A stretch of DNA of 64,000 bases, from positions 372,001 through 436,000 of the forward strand of contig NZ_VMLR01000003.1 of assembly GCF_013276795.1 (NCBI RefSeq), given 5' to 3'. Positions within the stretch are counted from its first letter, which is position 1. Each line of letters begins with the position of its first letter. The DNA is from Streptococcus sp. 2342. Lineage in GTDB: Bacteria; Bacillota; Bacilli; Lactobacillales; Streptococcaceae. The notes under the pieces are model-generated. The model ran no database searches. It saw nothing but the letters and a program-made list of their open reading frames with translations, and was not told the DNA's origin. The position numbers were made by a program, and so were the translations under genes. Positions 56,127 through 64,000 of the stretch are shown here, one piece after another.

Positions 56127-58283
56127 TTACTGTTGTGGTTGTTGTTGGACTTGAGGAGTCTGTGGAGCTGGATTTTGATTGGCTCCTGGTGCATTTGGTG
56201 CTTGATTTTGACCATTAGTACTAGCATCAGGACTTGTTACTGGTGCTTGACTAGTAGAGCTTTCTGCACTTGTTGATGAGCTTTCGGTTGAAGATGATTG
56301 GGATGTCGTTTCAGTCCAAGTCGGTCTTGCTCCATTTTGGAAAACAAACTGCCCATTTCGATAGATGCCATCTGGCATATTCCAGTCCTCTGGATTGCTT
56401 CCTTCAGACAGGTAGGTCATCATAGAGCGGTAAACTTTAGCAGCGACCGTAAGGCCATCGCCTACAAGTGGTGTCAGACGGTTAGAATAGCCTGTCCATA
56501 CAGCCATTGCATATTTGCGGGTATACCCTACAAACATTTCATCTGGAGCTACGTAACCAGTGTTCTTGATATACTTTTCAATTTCTTCGTCAGTATAGTT
56601 AGAAGTACCTGTTTTACCTGCTTGTGGAAGCCAAGGTAGGTAGGCTCCACGTCCGATTCCGTATACTAAGACAGTTTTCATCATGTCGGTCATCATATAG
56701 GCTGTCGTTTCCTTCATGGCACGAGTTCCGACATTAGAGAACTCTTTTTCACTCCCATCACTAAAGACGACTTTATGGATATACATTGGTTTATAGTAAG
56801 TTCCACCATTTGCAAAGGCAGCGTAAGCAGCAGCCATCTTTTCACTACTTGCTCCATATTTTTTGTCTGACTCGGTTGTGTTACTTGAAATGGCATTTGA
56901 GTAGTGAAGACTTGGGTAGTCGATTCCGAGACCATTTAGGAAAGTCTTGGCACGGTTGAGTCCGACCTTGTTTAGCGTTTCCACGGCTGGGACGTTTCGC
57001 GATTGTTGCAGGGCGTATTGCAAGGTGATATTGCCAAAGTAGCCCCTATCCCAGTTATAAACAGGGGTATCTGTCCCAGGGTAGTTATAGGGCTCATCGT
57101 GAACGATAGTAGCAGTTGAATCGTAGACACCGTACTCCAAGGCAGGAGCATAGTCTGTGATCGGTTTCATAGTTGATCCCCAGTCGCGGTTTGTTTCCAC
57201 TGCTTGGTTAATTCCGAAGGAAACATTACTTGACTGATGACGTGCTCCTAGCTGAGCAATGACTTTACCGTTAGAAACATCAACAATGGTAGAAGCGACT
57301 TGCAATTCATCGTCTGGATAGGCAACGTATTCGTCTGTATTGTAAATATCCCACAGATGTTTTTGAGCTTCTTGGTCTACATTTGTGTAGACATCCATCC
57401 CAGTTGTGAGCAGGTTATAGCCTGTTTCTTCTTCAACTTGATTGATGACCTCCTTGAGGTAATTATCCATGTAAGCAGGGTAATTACTTGCTGATTTGAG
57501 ACTTTGTAATCCATCAGTAATTGGTGTGTTGACTGCTTTCTCATACTGTTCAGCAGAGATGTAGCCTTGATTTTTCATTTCAGATAAGACCAAGTTTCGG
57601 CGGTCTTGGGCTGCTTCTGGATGTGAATAGGGGTCATATTGGTTTGGTGCCTGAGGCATTCCAGCCAGCAAGGCTAACTGAGGTAAACTTAAATTATTGA
57701 GGTCTTTACCATAGTAGTTTTGAGCTGCTGTCTGCATTCCATAGTTGCCATTAGACATGTAGACCTTATTTATATAGTAGGTCAAGATTTCTTGCTTGGT
57801 TGCTTTTTGTTCTAACTGAATCGCTAACCAAGCTTCCTGAGCCTTACGAGAAATAGTCTGATCGGAAGTCGAGGTTGAAAAGTAAGTCAACTTAATCAAC
57901 TGTTGAGTGAGAGTTGATCCACCTTGGAGGGAATTACTTTGCAGATTGCGCAAGAAAGCTCCCAGGATACGGATGGTATCAATCCCCCTGTGGTCGAAGA
58001 AGCGATGGTCTTCGATAGAAACGATTGCCTTAACCAAATCTGTGGGAATATCATTAGCTTGGGCATTGACGCGGCGTTCAGAACCCAAGTCAGCAATGAG
58101 TTGATTTTTATTGTCGTAGATTTTACTAGAGGTTGTTGCAACTAGTTTACTCTCGGATAGGCTAGGAGCCTTGCTAACGTAGTAGAAAAAAACTCCTCCG
58201 CCTAAGACAATGGCTGCGATAACCAAGCTTAAGAAGCTAATGCTCAAATACTTGATTAGGCGCAGAATCGTTGGTTTGTTCAT
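56127..58283 (-). CDS. pbp1A: Penicillin-binding protein 1A with altered TSQF block
   Basis: 718 aa class A PBP: N-terminal membrane helix, GT51 glycosyltransferase ([21 protein letters not shown]), transpeptidase with Ser370-Thr-Met-Lys, SRN and KTGT, then a Ser/Thr/Pro/Gln-rich tail. By coordinate, residues 574-577 are NTGY, where susceptible R6 has TSQF; this four-residue change is known from resistant alleles and from S. mitis/oralis sequences. Thr371 is unchanged. Overlaps recU by four bases. Confidence 0.96.
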   Translation of the reverse strand: MNKPTILRLIKYLSISFLSLVIAAIVLGGGVFFYYVSKAPSLSESKLVATTSSKIYDNKNQLIADLGSERRVNAQANDIPTDLVKAIVSIEDHRFFDHRGIDTIRILGAFLRNLQSNSLQGGSTLTQQLIKLTYFSTSTSDQTISRKAQEAWLAIQLEQKATKQEILTYYINKVYMSNGNYGMQTAAQNYYGKDLNNLSLPQLALLAGMPQAPNQYDPYSHPEAAQDRRNLVLSEMKNQGYISAEQYEKAVNTPITDGLQSLKSASNYPAYMDNYLKEVINQVEEETGYNLLTTGMDVYTNVDQEAQKHLWDIYNTDEYVAYPDDELQVASTIVDVSNGKVIAQLGARHQSSNVSFGINQAVETNRDWGSTMKPITDYAPALEYGVYDSTATIVHDEPYNYPGTDTPVYNWDRGYFGNITLQYALQQSRNVPAVETLNKVGLNRAKTFLNGLGIDYPSLHYSNAISSNTTESDKKYGASSEKMAAAYAAFANGGTYYKPMYIHKVVFSDGSEKEFSNVGTRAMKETTAYMMTDMMKTVLVYGIGRGAYLPWLPQAGKTGTSNYTDEEIEKYIKNTGYVAPDEMFVGYTRKYAMAVWTGYSNRLTPLVGDGLTVAAKVYRSMMTYLSEGSNPEDWNMPDGIYRNGQFVFQNGARPTWTETTSQSSSTESSSTSAESSTSQAPVTSPDASTNGQNQAPNAPGANQNPAPQTPQVQQQPQQ

Positions 58284-58876
58284 CTTGTTTTACCACCTAA
58301 TAAATGTTCTTTGATAACATTGAGATAGGGAATTTGAGGGAAGGCACCAGCCTTGATTTCATATCCATATTCTCGAATATATCCAAGTGGCATTGATTTT
58401 TGTCCCTTATCTTGATGATAGAAGCGAATCAAATCGAATGCCGGCAATAAGTAGGTTTCTTGCTGAGAAGAAAAGTGAAGAAGGACAAAGCAGATTCCTT
58501 GTTGGGCAAGGACTTGTTCCATATGCTGAATCTGATGTAGATGGAAATTTTTCATCGGAATCGCACGTTTTTGTTTTGTTTCCTTGGCTTCAAAGTCGAT
58601 GTAATATCCATTATAAACGCCAGAATAGTCCGTCGTTGAAGCTTGTCGAAAATAGGCTTCAACAATCTTGGCACGACTTCGCTGTGGATAGTCCACTCGT
58701 ACAATTTGAATAGGGGTTGGTTTCTTGTGTATAACAGCCAAGCCCTGAGACAAATAGTAGTCATTGGTAGCATTGATCATCTTTTCAAAAGACATTCCTC
58801 GATTTGCGAAATTTTTGGGTTGAGAAAGAGATGTTTGTCTTTTTTGTGATGAAAGTTTATGTGGATAGTTGACCAT
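58280..58876 (-). CDS. recU: Holliday junction resolvase RecU
   Basis: 198 aa. [17 protein letters not shown] start, the catalytic region [19 protein letters not shown] with acidic residues, and [10 protein letters not shown] are typical of RecU. GGAG precedes the start. Conserved recU-pbp1A operon. Confidence 0.95.
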   Translation of the reverse strand: MVNYPHKLSSQKRQTSLSQPKNFANRGMSFEKMINATNDYYLSQGLAVIHKKPTPIQIVRVDYPQRSRAKIVEAYFRQASTTDYSGVYNGYYIDFEAKETKQKRAIPMKNFHLHQIQHMEQVLAQQGICFVLLHFSSQQETYLLPAFDLIRFYHQDKGQKSMPLGYIREYGYEIKAGAFPQIPYLNVIKEHLLGGKTR

Positions 58877-58942
58877 AATTCTCCTTATTGGTACAATAAC
58901 ATCACTCTATTATACCATAAATTTGCACAGAAAGGGTTAAAA

Positions 58943-59470
58943 ATGGCTACAGCTTTGGTTTTAGGCTATTCTGCTTTTGATTTGGGTTTATTTTCTGATA
59001 AGGATCCTCGTCTTAAATTGATAAAAAAAGCAATACGTAAAGATTTAGAGGCTATGGCAGCAGATGGGGTGTCTTGGCTTGTGTTTACAGGAAGTTTGGG
59101 TTTTGAATATTGGGTTTTAGAGGTTGCTCAGGAGATGAAAACCGAGTACGGTTTCCAGTTGGCCACCATTTTTGCTTTTGAAACTCATGGGGAAAATTGG
59201 AATGAAGGCAATCAGATGAAACTGAGCCGCTTTAAGCAGGTAGACTTTGTCAAATATGCCTATCCTCGCTATGAACACAAGGGGCAGTTAAGAGACTACC
59301 AGCAGTTTTTACTGGAAAATACGAATAGTTCTTATCTTTTTTATGATGAGGAAAATGAAACGAAATTAGCTTATTTTTACCAAAAGATGAAAAATCAAGA
59401 GGACTATTTTATAAAGAGATTAACATTTGATCAATTAAATGAACTTGCTGAAAATTTTTCCGAAAATTGA
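58943..59470 (+). CDS. DUF1273 (YpsA-like) protein
   Basis: 175 aa from ATG 58943 ([15 protein letters not shown]), after AAAGGG. Conserved [19 protein letters not shown] resembles a SLOG-type nucleotide-binding fold. Linked to gpsB as ypsA is in Bacillus, where YpsA affects division; that role here is inference. Confidence 0.88.
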   Translation: MATALVLGYSAFDLGLFSDKDPRLKLIKKAIRKDLEAMAADGVSWLVFTGSLGFEYWVLEVAQEMKTEYGFQLATIFAFETHGENWNEGNQMKLSRFKQVDFVKYAYPRYEHKGQLRDYQQFLLENTNSSYLFYDEENETKLAYFYQKMKNQEDYFIKRLTFDQLNELAENFSEN

Positions 59471-59539
59471 AGCTTTGACCTTGATTTTTGTTTGCCTTTT
59501 TTTATATAATAATACTAGCAAGCGAGAATGGAGAGAGAC

Positions 59540-59881
59540 ATGGCAAGTATTATTTTTTCAGCGAAAGATATTTTTGAACAAGAGTTTGGACGTGAAGTTC
59601 GTGGGTATAGCAAGGTAGAAGTTGATGAGTTTTTAGACGATGTCATCAAGGACTATGAAACCTATGCTGCCTTGGTCAAGTCACTTCGTCAGGAAATTGC
59701 GGATTTGAAGGAAGAATTAACTCGTAAACCGCAAGTGAGTTCGGCTCCAAGTCCTAGTCACCCAGATCCAATTGATGTGGCTGCTTCATCTTCTATGACG
59801 AATTTTGATATTTTGAAACGCTTGAATCGTCTTGAAAAAGAAGTATTCGGTAAACAAATTTTAGACAATACTGATTTGTAA
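59540..59881 (+). CDS. gpsB: Cell division regulator GpsB
   Basis: 113 aa DivIVA-related protein. Residues with [20 protein letters not shown] form the membrane-binding N-terminal domain; a coiled coil and a short C-terminal helix follow. I chose ATG 59540 with GGAGAG just upstream. Links septal and peripheral peptidoglycan synthesis. Confidence 0.95.
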   Translation: MASIIFSAKDIFEQEFGREVRGYSKVEVDEFLDDVIKDYETYAALVKSLRQEIADLKEELTRKPQVSSAPSPSHPDPIDVAASSSMTNFDILKRLNRLEKEVFGKQILDNTDL

Positions 59882-59888
59882 TTCAGGT

Positions 59889-60297
59889 CTTGTTACATGC
59901 AATTTTTGGATAATCGCGTGAGGAGAATTGCTTCTCATGAGGAAAGTCCATGCTAGCACAGGCTGTGATGCCTGTAGTGTTTGTGCTAGGCGAAACCATA
60001 AGCCTAGGGACGAGAAATCGTTACGGCAGTTGAAATGGCTAAGTCCTTGGATAGGTCAGAGTAGGCTTGAAAGTGCCACAGTGACGGAGTCTTTCTGGAA
60101 ACGGAGAGAGTGGAACGCGGTAAACCCCTCAAGCTAGCAACCCAAATTTTGGTCGGGGCATGGAGTACGCGGAAACGAACGTAGTATTCTGACTGCTATC
60201 AGCTAGAGCTGTTAGTGGTAGACAGATGATTATCGAAGGAAGTGGTCCTAGTCACTTCTGGAACAAAACATGGCTTATAGAAAATTGCATATAGGTT
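59889..60297 (+). ncRNA. rnpB: RNase P RNA (bacterial type B)
   Basis: Between gpsB and the methyltransferase gene. ATGCAATTTT at 59897-59906 pairs with GAAAATTGCAT at the 3' end (P1). Universal blocks GAGGAAAGTCC, GGCGAAACC, AGAGTAGGCTTG-like and GGTAAACCCC are present. It is the catalytic RNA that trims tRNA 5' ends. Ends are estimated from the P1 helix. Confidence 0.93.
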
Positions 60298-60330
60298 GGG
60301 GCTGAGAAATTTTCTCAACCTCATTTTTTA
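60294..60330 (+). terminator. Terminator of rnpB
   Basis: GGTTGGGGCTGAGAAA and TTTTCTCAACC form an imperfect stem before TCATTTTTTA. Confidence 0.75.
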
Positions 60331-60366
60331 AAGTGGACATATAGAAAGGTCTTGCAAGACTGTAAC

Positions 60367-61524
60367 ATGAAAAAAGAATTTAATTTAATTGCAACTGTGG
60401 CAGCAGGTCTTGAAGCTGTTGTAGGACGAGAAGTAAGAGAGCTGGGCTACGATTGTCAGGTTGAAAATGGGCGTGTGCGTTTTCAAGGAGACGTGAGAGC
60501 GATTATCGAAACCAACCTCTGGCTTCGGGCAGCAGATCGTATCAAGATCATCGTAGGAACGTTCCCAGCTAAGACGTTTGAAGAGTTGTTTCAGGGAGTT
60601 TTTGCTTTAGATTGGGAAAATTATTTACCACTCGGAGCTCGGTTCCCAATTTCAAAAGCCAAATGTGTTAAATCTAAACTTCACAATGAACCCAGTGTTC
60701 AGGCTATTTCTAAGAAAGCTGTTGTCAAGAAATTGCAGAAACACTATGCTCGCCCAGAAGGGGTTCCTCTGATGGAGAATGGCCCAGAGTTTAAGATTGA
60801 GGTCTCTATTCTCAAAGATGTGGCAACTGTCATGATTGATACGACAGGCTCTAGCCTCTTTAAACGTGGTTATCGTACCGAAAAAGGGGGAGCCCCTATC
60901 AAGGAAAACATGGCGGCAGCTATTTTGCAACTTTCTAACTGGTATCCAGACAAGCCTTTGATTGATCCGACCTGTGGTTCGGGGACTTTCTGTATCGAGG
61001 CTGTCATGATTGCCAGAAAGATGGCGCCTGGCCTTCGTCGCTCCTTTGCTTTTGAGGAATGGAACTGGATTAGCGATCGCTTGATTCAGGAAGTGCGCAC
61101 AGAGGCGGCTAAAAAAGTGGACCGTGAGCTGGAATTGGATATCATGGGCTGTGATATTGATGCTCGCATGGTGGAAATTGCTAAGGCCAATGCTCAGGCA
61201 GCTGGTGTTGCAGGGGATATTACTTTTAAGCAGATGCGCGTGCAGGATTTACGTTCCGATAAAATCAATGGTGTAATCATCTCCAATCCTCCTTACGGGG
61301 AACGTTTATCAGATGATGCAGGGGTGACCAAGCTTTATGCTGCGATGGGTCAGGTATTTGCACCACTGAAAACTTGGAGCAAATTTATCCTGACTAGTGA
61401 TGAAGCCTTTGAAAGCAAGTATGGTAGCCAAGCAGATAAGAAGCGTAAGTTATACAACGGAACCTTGAAAGTGGATCTGTATCAATATTTTGGTCAGCGT
61501 GTCAAACGGCAAGAGGTAAAATAG
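60367..61524 (+). CDS. rlmL: THUMP-domain 23S rRNA guanine methyltransferase (RlmL-like)
   Basis: 385 aa from ATG 60367 (MKKEFNLIATVAAGLEAVVG). N-terminal THUMP RNA-binding domain, then a Rossmann methyltransferase with DPTCGSGTFCIEA and the catalytic NPPYGERL motif. Homologues (YpsC/RlmL N-terminal unit) methylate 23S rRNA G2445. A TTG at 60352 is possible but lies too close to its AAAGG. Confidence 0.88.
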   Translation: MKKEFNLIATVAAGLEAVVGREVRELGYDCQVENGRVRFQGDVRAIIETNLWLRAADRIKIIVGTFPAKTFEELFQGVFALDWENYLPLGARFPISKAKCVKSKLHNEPSVQAISKKAVVKKLQKHYARPEGVPLMENGPEFKIEVSILKDVATVMIDTTGSSLFKRGYRTEKGGAPIKENMAAAILQLSNWYPDKPLIDPTCGSGTFCIEAVMIARKMAPGLRRSFAFEEWNWISDRLIQEVRTEAAKKVDRELELDIMGCDIDARMVEIAKANAQAAGVAGDITFKQMRVQDLRSDKINGVIISNPPYGERLSDDAGVTKLYAAMGQVFAPLKTWSKFILTSDEAFESKYGSQADKKRKLYNGTLKVDLYQYFGQRVKRQEVK

Positions 61525-61536
61525 AAAGGGATACTC

Positions 61537-62964
61537 ATGAGTAAGAAAAGACGGAATCGTCATAAAAAAGAAAACCAAGAACCGCAAAAAGAAAACCAAG
61601 AACCGCGATTTGATTTTGATGAAGCAAAAGAGCTAACAGTTGGTCAAGCTATTCGTAAAAATGAAGAAGTGGAAGCAGGAGTCTTGCCTGAGGATTCCAT
61701 TTTGGACAAGTATGTTAAGCAACACAAAGATGAAATTGAGGCGGATAAGTTTGCGACTCGTCAATACAAAAAAGAGGAGCTAGTTGAAACTCAGAGTCTG
61801 GATGATTTAATCCAAGAAGTGCGTGAGGCTGTAGAAGAGTCAGAAGCTTCTTCGGAGGAAGTTCCATCTTCTGAAGACATCTTACCACCCTTGCCTCTGG
61901 ACGATGAGGAGCAAGACTTGGATCCTCTATTGCTAGAGGATGAAAATCCAACAGAAATGACTGAAGAAGTGGAAGAGGAGCAGAGTCTTTCTCGTCTGGA
62001 ACAAGAAGACTCAGAAAAGAAAAGCAAAAAAGGCTTTGTTTTGACCGTTTTGGCGCTTGTATCAGTAGTTATCTGTGTCAGTGCTTATTATGTCTATCGT
62101 CAAGTGAATCGCTCGACCAAGGAAATTGAAACTTCTCAATCAACTACAGCCAATCAATCGGATGTGGATGATTTTAATACACTTTATGACGCCTTCTACA
62201 CAGACAGCAATAAAACGGCTTTGAAAAATAGCCAGTTTGATAAACTAAGTCAACTCAAGACCTTACTTGATAAGCTGGAAGGTAGTCGTGAACATACGCT
62301 TGCCAAATCTAAATATGATAGTCTAGCAACGCAAATTAAGGCCATTCAAGATGTCAATGCACAATTTGAAAAACCAGCTATTGTGGATGGTGTGTTGGAT
62401 ACCAATGCCAAAGCTAAATCGGATGCTAAATTTACAGATATTAAAACTGGAAATACGGAGCTTGATAAAGTGCTAGATAAGGCTATCAGCCTTGGTAAGA
62501 GCCAGCAAACAAGTACTTCTAGCTCAAGTTCAAGTGAAACTAGTAGCTCAAGCTCTAGTCAAACAAGCTCAAATACGACTAGTGAGACAAGCCCAAGTAG
62601 TTCAAATGCTGCCTCAAATGAAACTAGAAGTACTCGCAGTGAAGTCAATATGGGTCTCTCGAGTGCAGGGGTTGCTGTTCAAAGAAGTGCCAGTCGTGTT
62701 GCCTATAATCAGTCTGCTATTGATGATAGTAACAACTCTGCTTGGGATTTTGCGGATGGTGTTTTGGAACAAATTCTAGCGACTTCACGTTCACGTGGCT
62801 ATATCACTGGAGACCAATATATCCTTGAACGTGTCAATATCGTTAATGGCAATGGTTATTACAACCTCTACAAGCCAGATGGAACCTATCTCTTTACCCT
62901 TAACTGTAAGACAGGCTACTTTGTCGGAAATGGCGCTGGTCATGCGGATGACTTGGACTACTAA
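61537..62964 (+). CDS. mapZ: Midcell-anchored protein Z (MapZ/LocZ)
   Basis: 475 aa. Long acidic cytoplasmic region with Thr residues that are StkP targets in pneumococcus, one membrane helix (about residues 168-188), an extracellular helical domain, a Ser-rich linker and a C-terminal peptidoglycan-binding domain ending AGHADDLDY. It positions FtsZ rings. The N-terminus has a seven-residue tandem repeat (KENQEPQ, then KENQEPR) encoded by a 21-base duplication at 61570-61606. Confidence 0.95.
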   Translation: MSKKRRNRHKKENQEPQKENQEPRFDFDEAKELTVGQAIRKNEEVEAGVLPEDSILDKYVKQHKDEIEADKFATRQYKKEELVETQSLDDLIQEVREAVEESEASSEEVPSSEDILPPLPLDDEEQDLDPLLLEDENPTEMTEEVEEEQSLSRLEQEDSEKKSKKGFVLTVLALVSVVICVSAYYVYRQVNRSTKEIETSQSTTANQSDVDDFNTLYDAFYTDSNKTALKNSQFDKLSQLKTLLDKLEGSREHTLAKSKYDSLATQIKAIQDVNAQFEKPAIVDGVLDTNAKAKSDAKFTDIKTGNTELDKVLDKAISLGKSQQTSTSSSSSSETSSSSSSQTSSNTTSETSPSSSNAASNETRSTRSEVNMGLSSAGVAVQRSASRVAYNQSAIDDSNNSAWDFADGVLEQILATSRSRGYITGDQYILERVNIVNGNGYYNLYKPDGTYLFTLNCKTGYFVGNGAGHADDLDY

Positions 62965-63039
62965 GCAGTCGTTACAAAATTCTTTCTTTTCAAAAGTAAA
63001 AATGATAAAATAAAACAAATCAAACAAGAGGAGTGTCAA

Positions 63040-64000
63040 ATGACAAAAGCTAACTTTGGTGTCGTAGGTATGGCCGTAATGGGTCGTAACCTTGCCCTTA
63101 ATATTGAATCTCGTGGTTATACAGTTGCTATCTACAACCGTAGTAAAGAAAAAACGGAAGATGTAATTGCTTGCCATCCTGAAAAGAACTTTGTACCAAG
63201 CTATGACGTTGAAAGTTTTGTAAACTCAATCGAAAAACCTCGTCGTATCATGCTCATGGTTCAAGCAGGACCTGGTACAGATGCTACAATTCAAGCCCTT
63301 CTTCCACACCTTGACAAGGGTGATATCTTGATTGACGGCGGAAACACTTTCTACAAAGATACAATCCGTCGTAATGAAGAATTGGCAAACTCAGGTATCA
63401 ACTTTATCGGTACTGGGGTTTCTGGTGGTGAAAAAGGTGCCCTTGAAGGTCCTTCTATCATGCCTGGTGGACAAAAAGAGGCCTATGAATTGGTTGCGGA
63501 TGTTCTTGAAGAAATCTCAGCTAAGGCACCAGAAGATGGCAAACCATGTGTGACTTATATCGGTCCTGATGGAGCTGGTCACTATGTGAAAATGGTTCAC
63601 AACGGTATCGAGTATGGTGATATGCAATTGATCGCAGAAAGCTATGACTTGATGCAACACTTGCTAGGTCTTTCTGCAGAAGACATGGCTGAAATCTTTA
63701 CTGAGTGGAACAAGGGTGAATTGGACAGCTACTTGATTGAAATCACAGCTGATATCTTGAGCCGTAAAGACGATGAAGGCCAAGATGGACCAATCGTAGA
63801 CTACATCCTTGATGCTGCAGGTAACAAGGGAACTGGTAAATGGACTAGCCAATCATCACTTGATCTTGGTGTGCCATTGTCACTCATCACTGAGTCAGTA
63901 TTTGCTCGCTACATCTCTACTTACAAAGAAGAACGCGTGCATGCTAGCAAGGTTCTTCCAAAACCAGCTGCCTTCAAATTTGAAGGAGACAAGGCTGAGT
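63040..64000 (+). CDS. gnd: 6-phosphogluconate dehydrogenase, 3' end beyond the window
   Basis: The first 320 codons are visible and the frame is open at the window edge. [17 protein letters not shown] is the NADP-binding start; [11 protein letters not shown] and [20 protein letters not shown] are substrate-binding motifs; the catalytic Lys-Asn pair is in [12 protein letters not shown]. Oxidative pentose-phosphate pathway. AAGAGGAG precedes the start. Confidence 0.96.
   Translation, partial: MTKANFGVVGMAVMGRNLALNIESRGYTVAIYNRSKEKTEDVIACHPEKNFVPSYDVESFVNSIEKPRRIMLMVQAGPGTDATIQALLPHLDKGDILIDGGNTFYKDTIRRNEELANSGINFIGTGVSGGEKGALEGPSIMPGGQKEAYELVADVLEEISAKAPEDGKPCVTYIGPDGAGHYVKMVHNGIEYGDMQLIAESYDLMQHLLGLSAEDMAEIFTEWNKGELDSYLIEITADILSRKDDEGQDGPIVDYILDAAGNKGTGKWTSQSSLDLGVPLSLITESVFARYISTYKEERVHASKVLPKPAAFKFEGDKAE

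Noticed and set aside
59928..60137. 69-codon ORF inside the RNase P RNA
   Set aside because: The sequence carries the conserved RNase P RNA blocks and pairs its ends; the ORF is incidental.

Overview
The window looks like chromosomal DNA of a mitis-group Streptococcus (S. mitis, S. pneumoniae or S. pseudopneumoniae). Base composition is low-GC with strong AGGAGG-type ribosome sites. The gene order gpo-hylA-kdgA-ugl-regR-rsmH-ftsL-pbpX-mraY-clpL, luxS-dexB, aliA-pbp1A-recU-gpsB-rnpB-rlmL-mapZ-gnd is the one I know from the pneumococcal chromosome. BOX-type repeats support this. I cannot fix the species without an alignment.

Layout. 1-5500: a mannose-family PTS with an intracellular GH13 alpha-glucosidase and an RpiR regulator. 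5600-6452: a two-gene Fic toxin-antitoxin module. 6886-16743: a YesM/YesN-type two-component system, divergent from two sugar permeases and a binding lipoprotein (no ATPase), followed by a YesL-like protein and a GH31 glycosidase. 16966-20853: two broken genes, a glutathione peroxidase with a one-base frameshift and hyaluronate lyase hylA with frameshift(s) and two nonsense codons. 20947-31379: a complete glycosaminoglycan-disaccharide system (PTS, Ugl, heparinase-like protein, DhuI/DhuD-type enzymes, KdgK, KdgA) with its repressor RegR. RegR-type palindromes lie in both divergent promoters and in front of hylA. 31490-33597: an XRE regulator and DUF3278-like membrane genes with partial duplications. 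33764-38279: the cell-wall cluster rsmH-ftsL-pbpX-mraY. 38716-40821: clpL under a CtsR-type operator.

41100-45740 is an AT-rich accessory island between clpL and luxS. It holds small lipoproteins, Ser-rich stalked membrane proteins, an Excalibur protein, a thioredoxin-like protein, one full XRE regulator and one truncated copy. 45921-49742: luxS, a DUF1846 gene and dexB. Between dexB and aliA, where encapsulated pneumococci carry the capsule locus, there is only an aliB-like lipoprotein gene and a lone glf. 56127-64000: pbp1A-recU, a DUF1273 gene, gpsB, rnpB, an rlmL-like gene, mapZ and the start of gnd.

Biologically, the strain appears built for scavenging host and dietary glycans. It keeps the intracellular hyaluronan/chondroitin-disaccharide pathway but has lost the secreted lyase that would feed it. 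PBP2X and PBP1A both carry codons at positions known from beta-lactam-resistant mosaic alleles. The least explained pieces are the clpL-luxS island, the FicTA pair and the capsule-less dexB-aliA interval.
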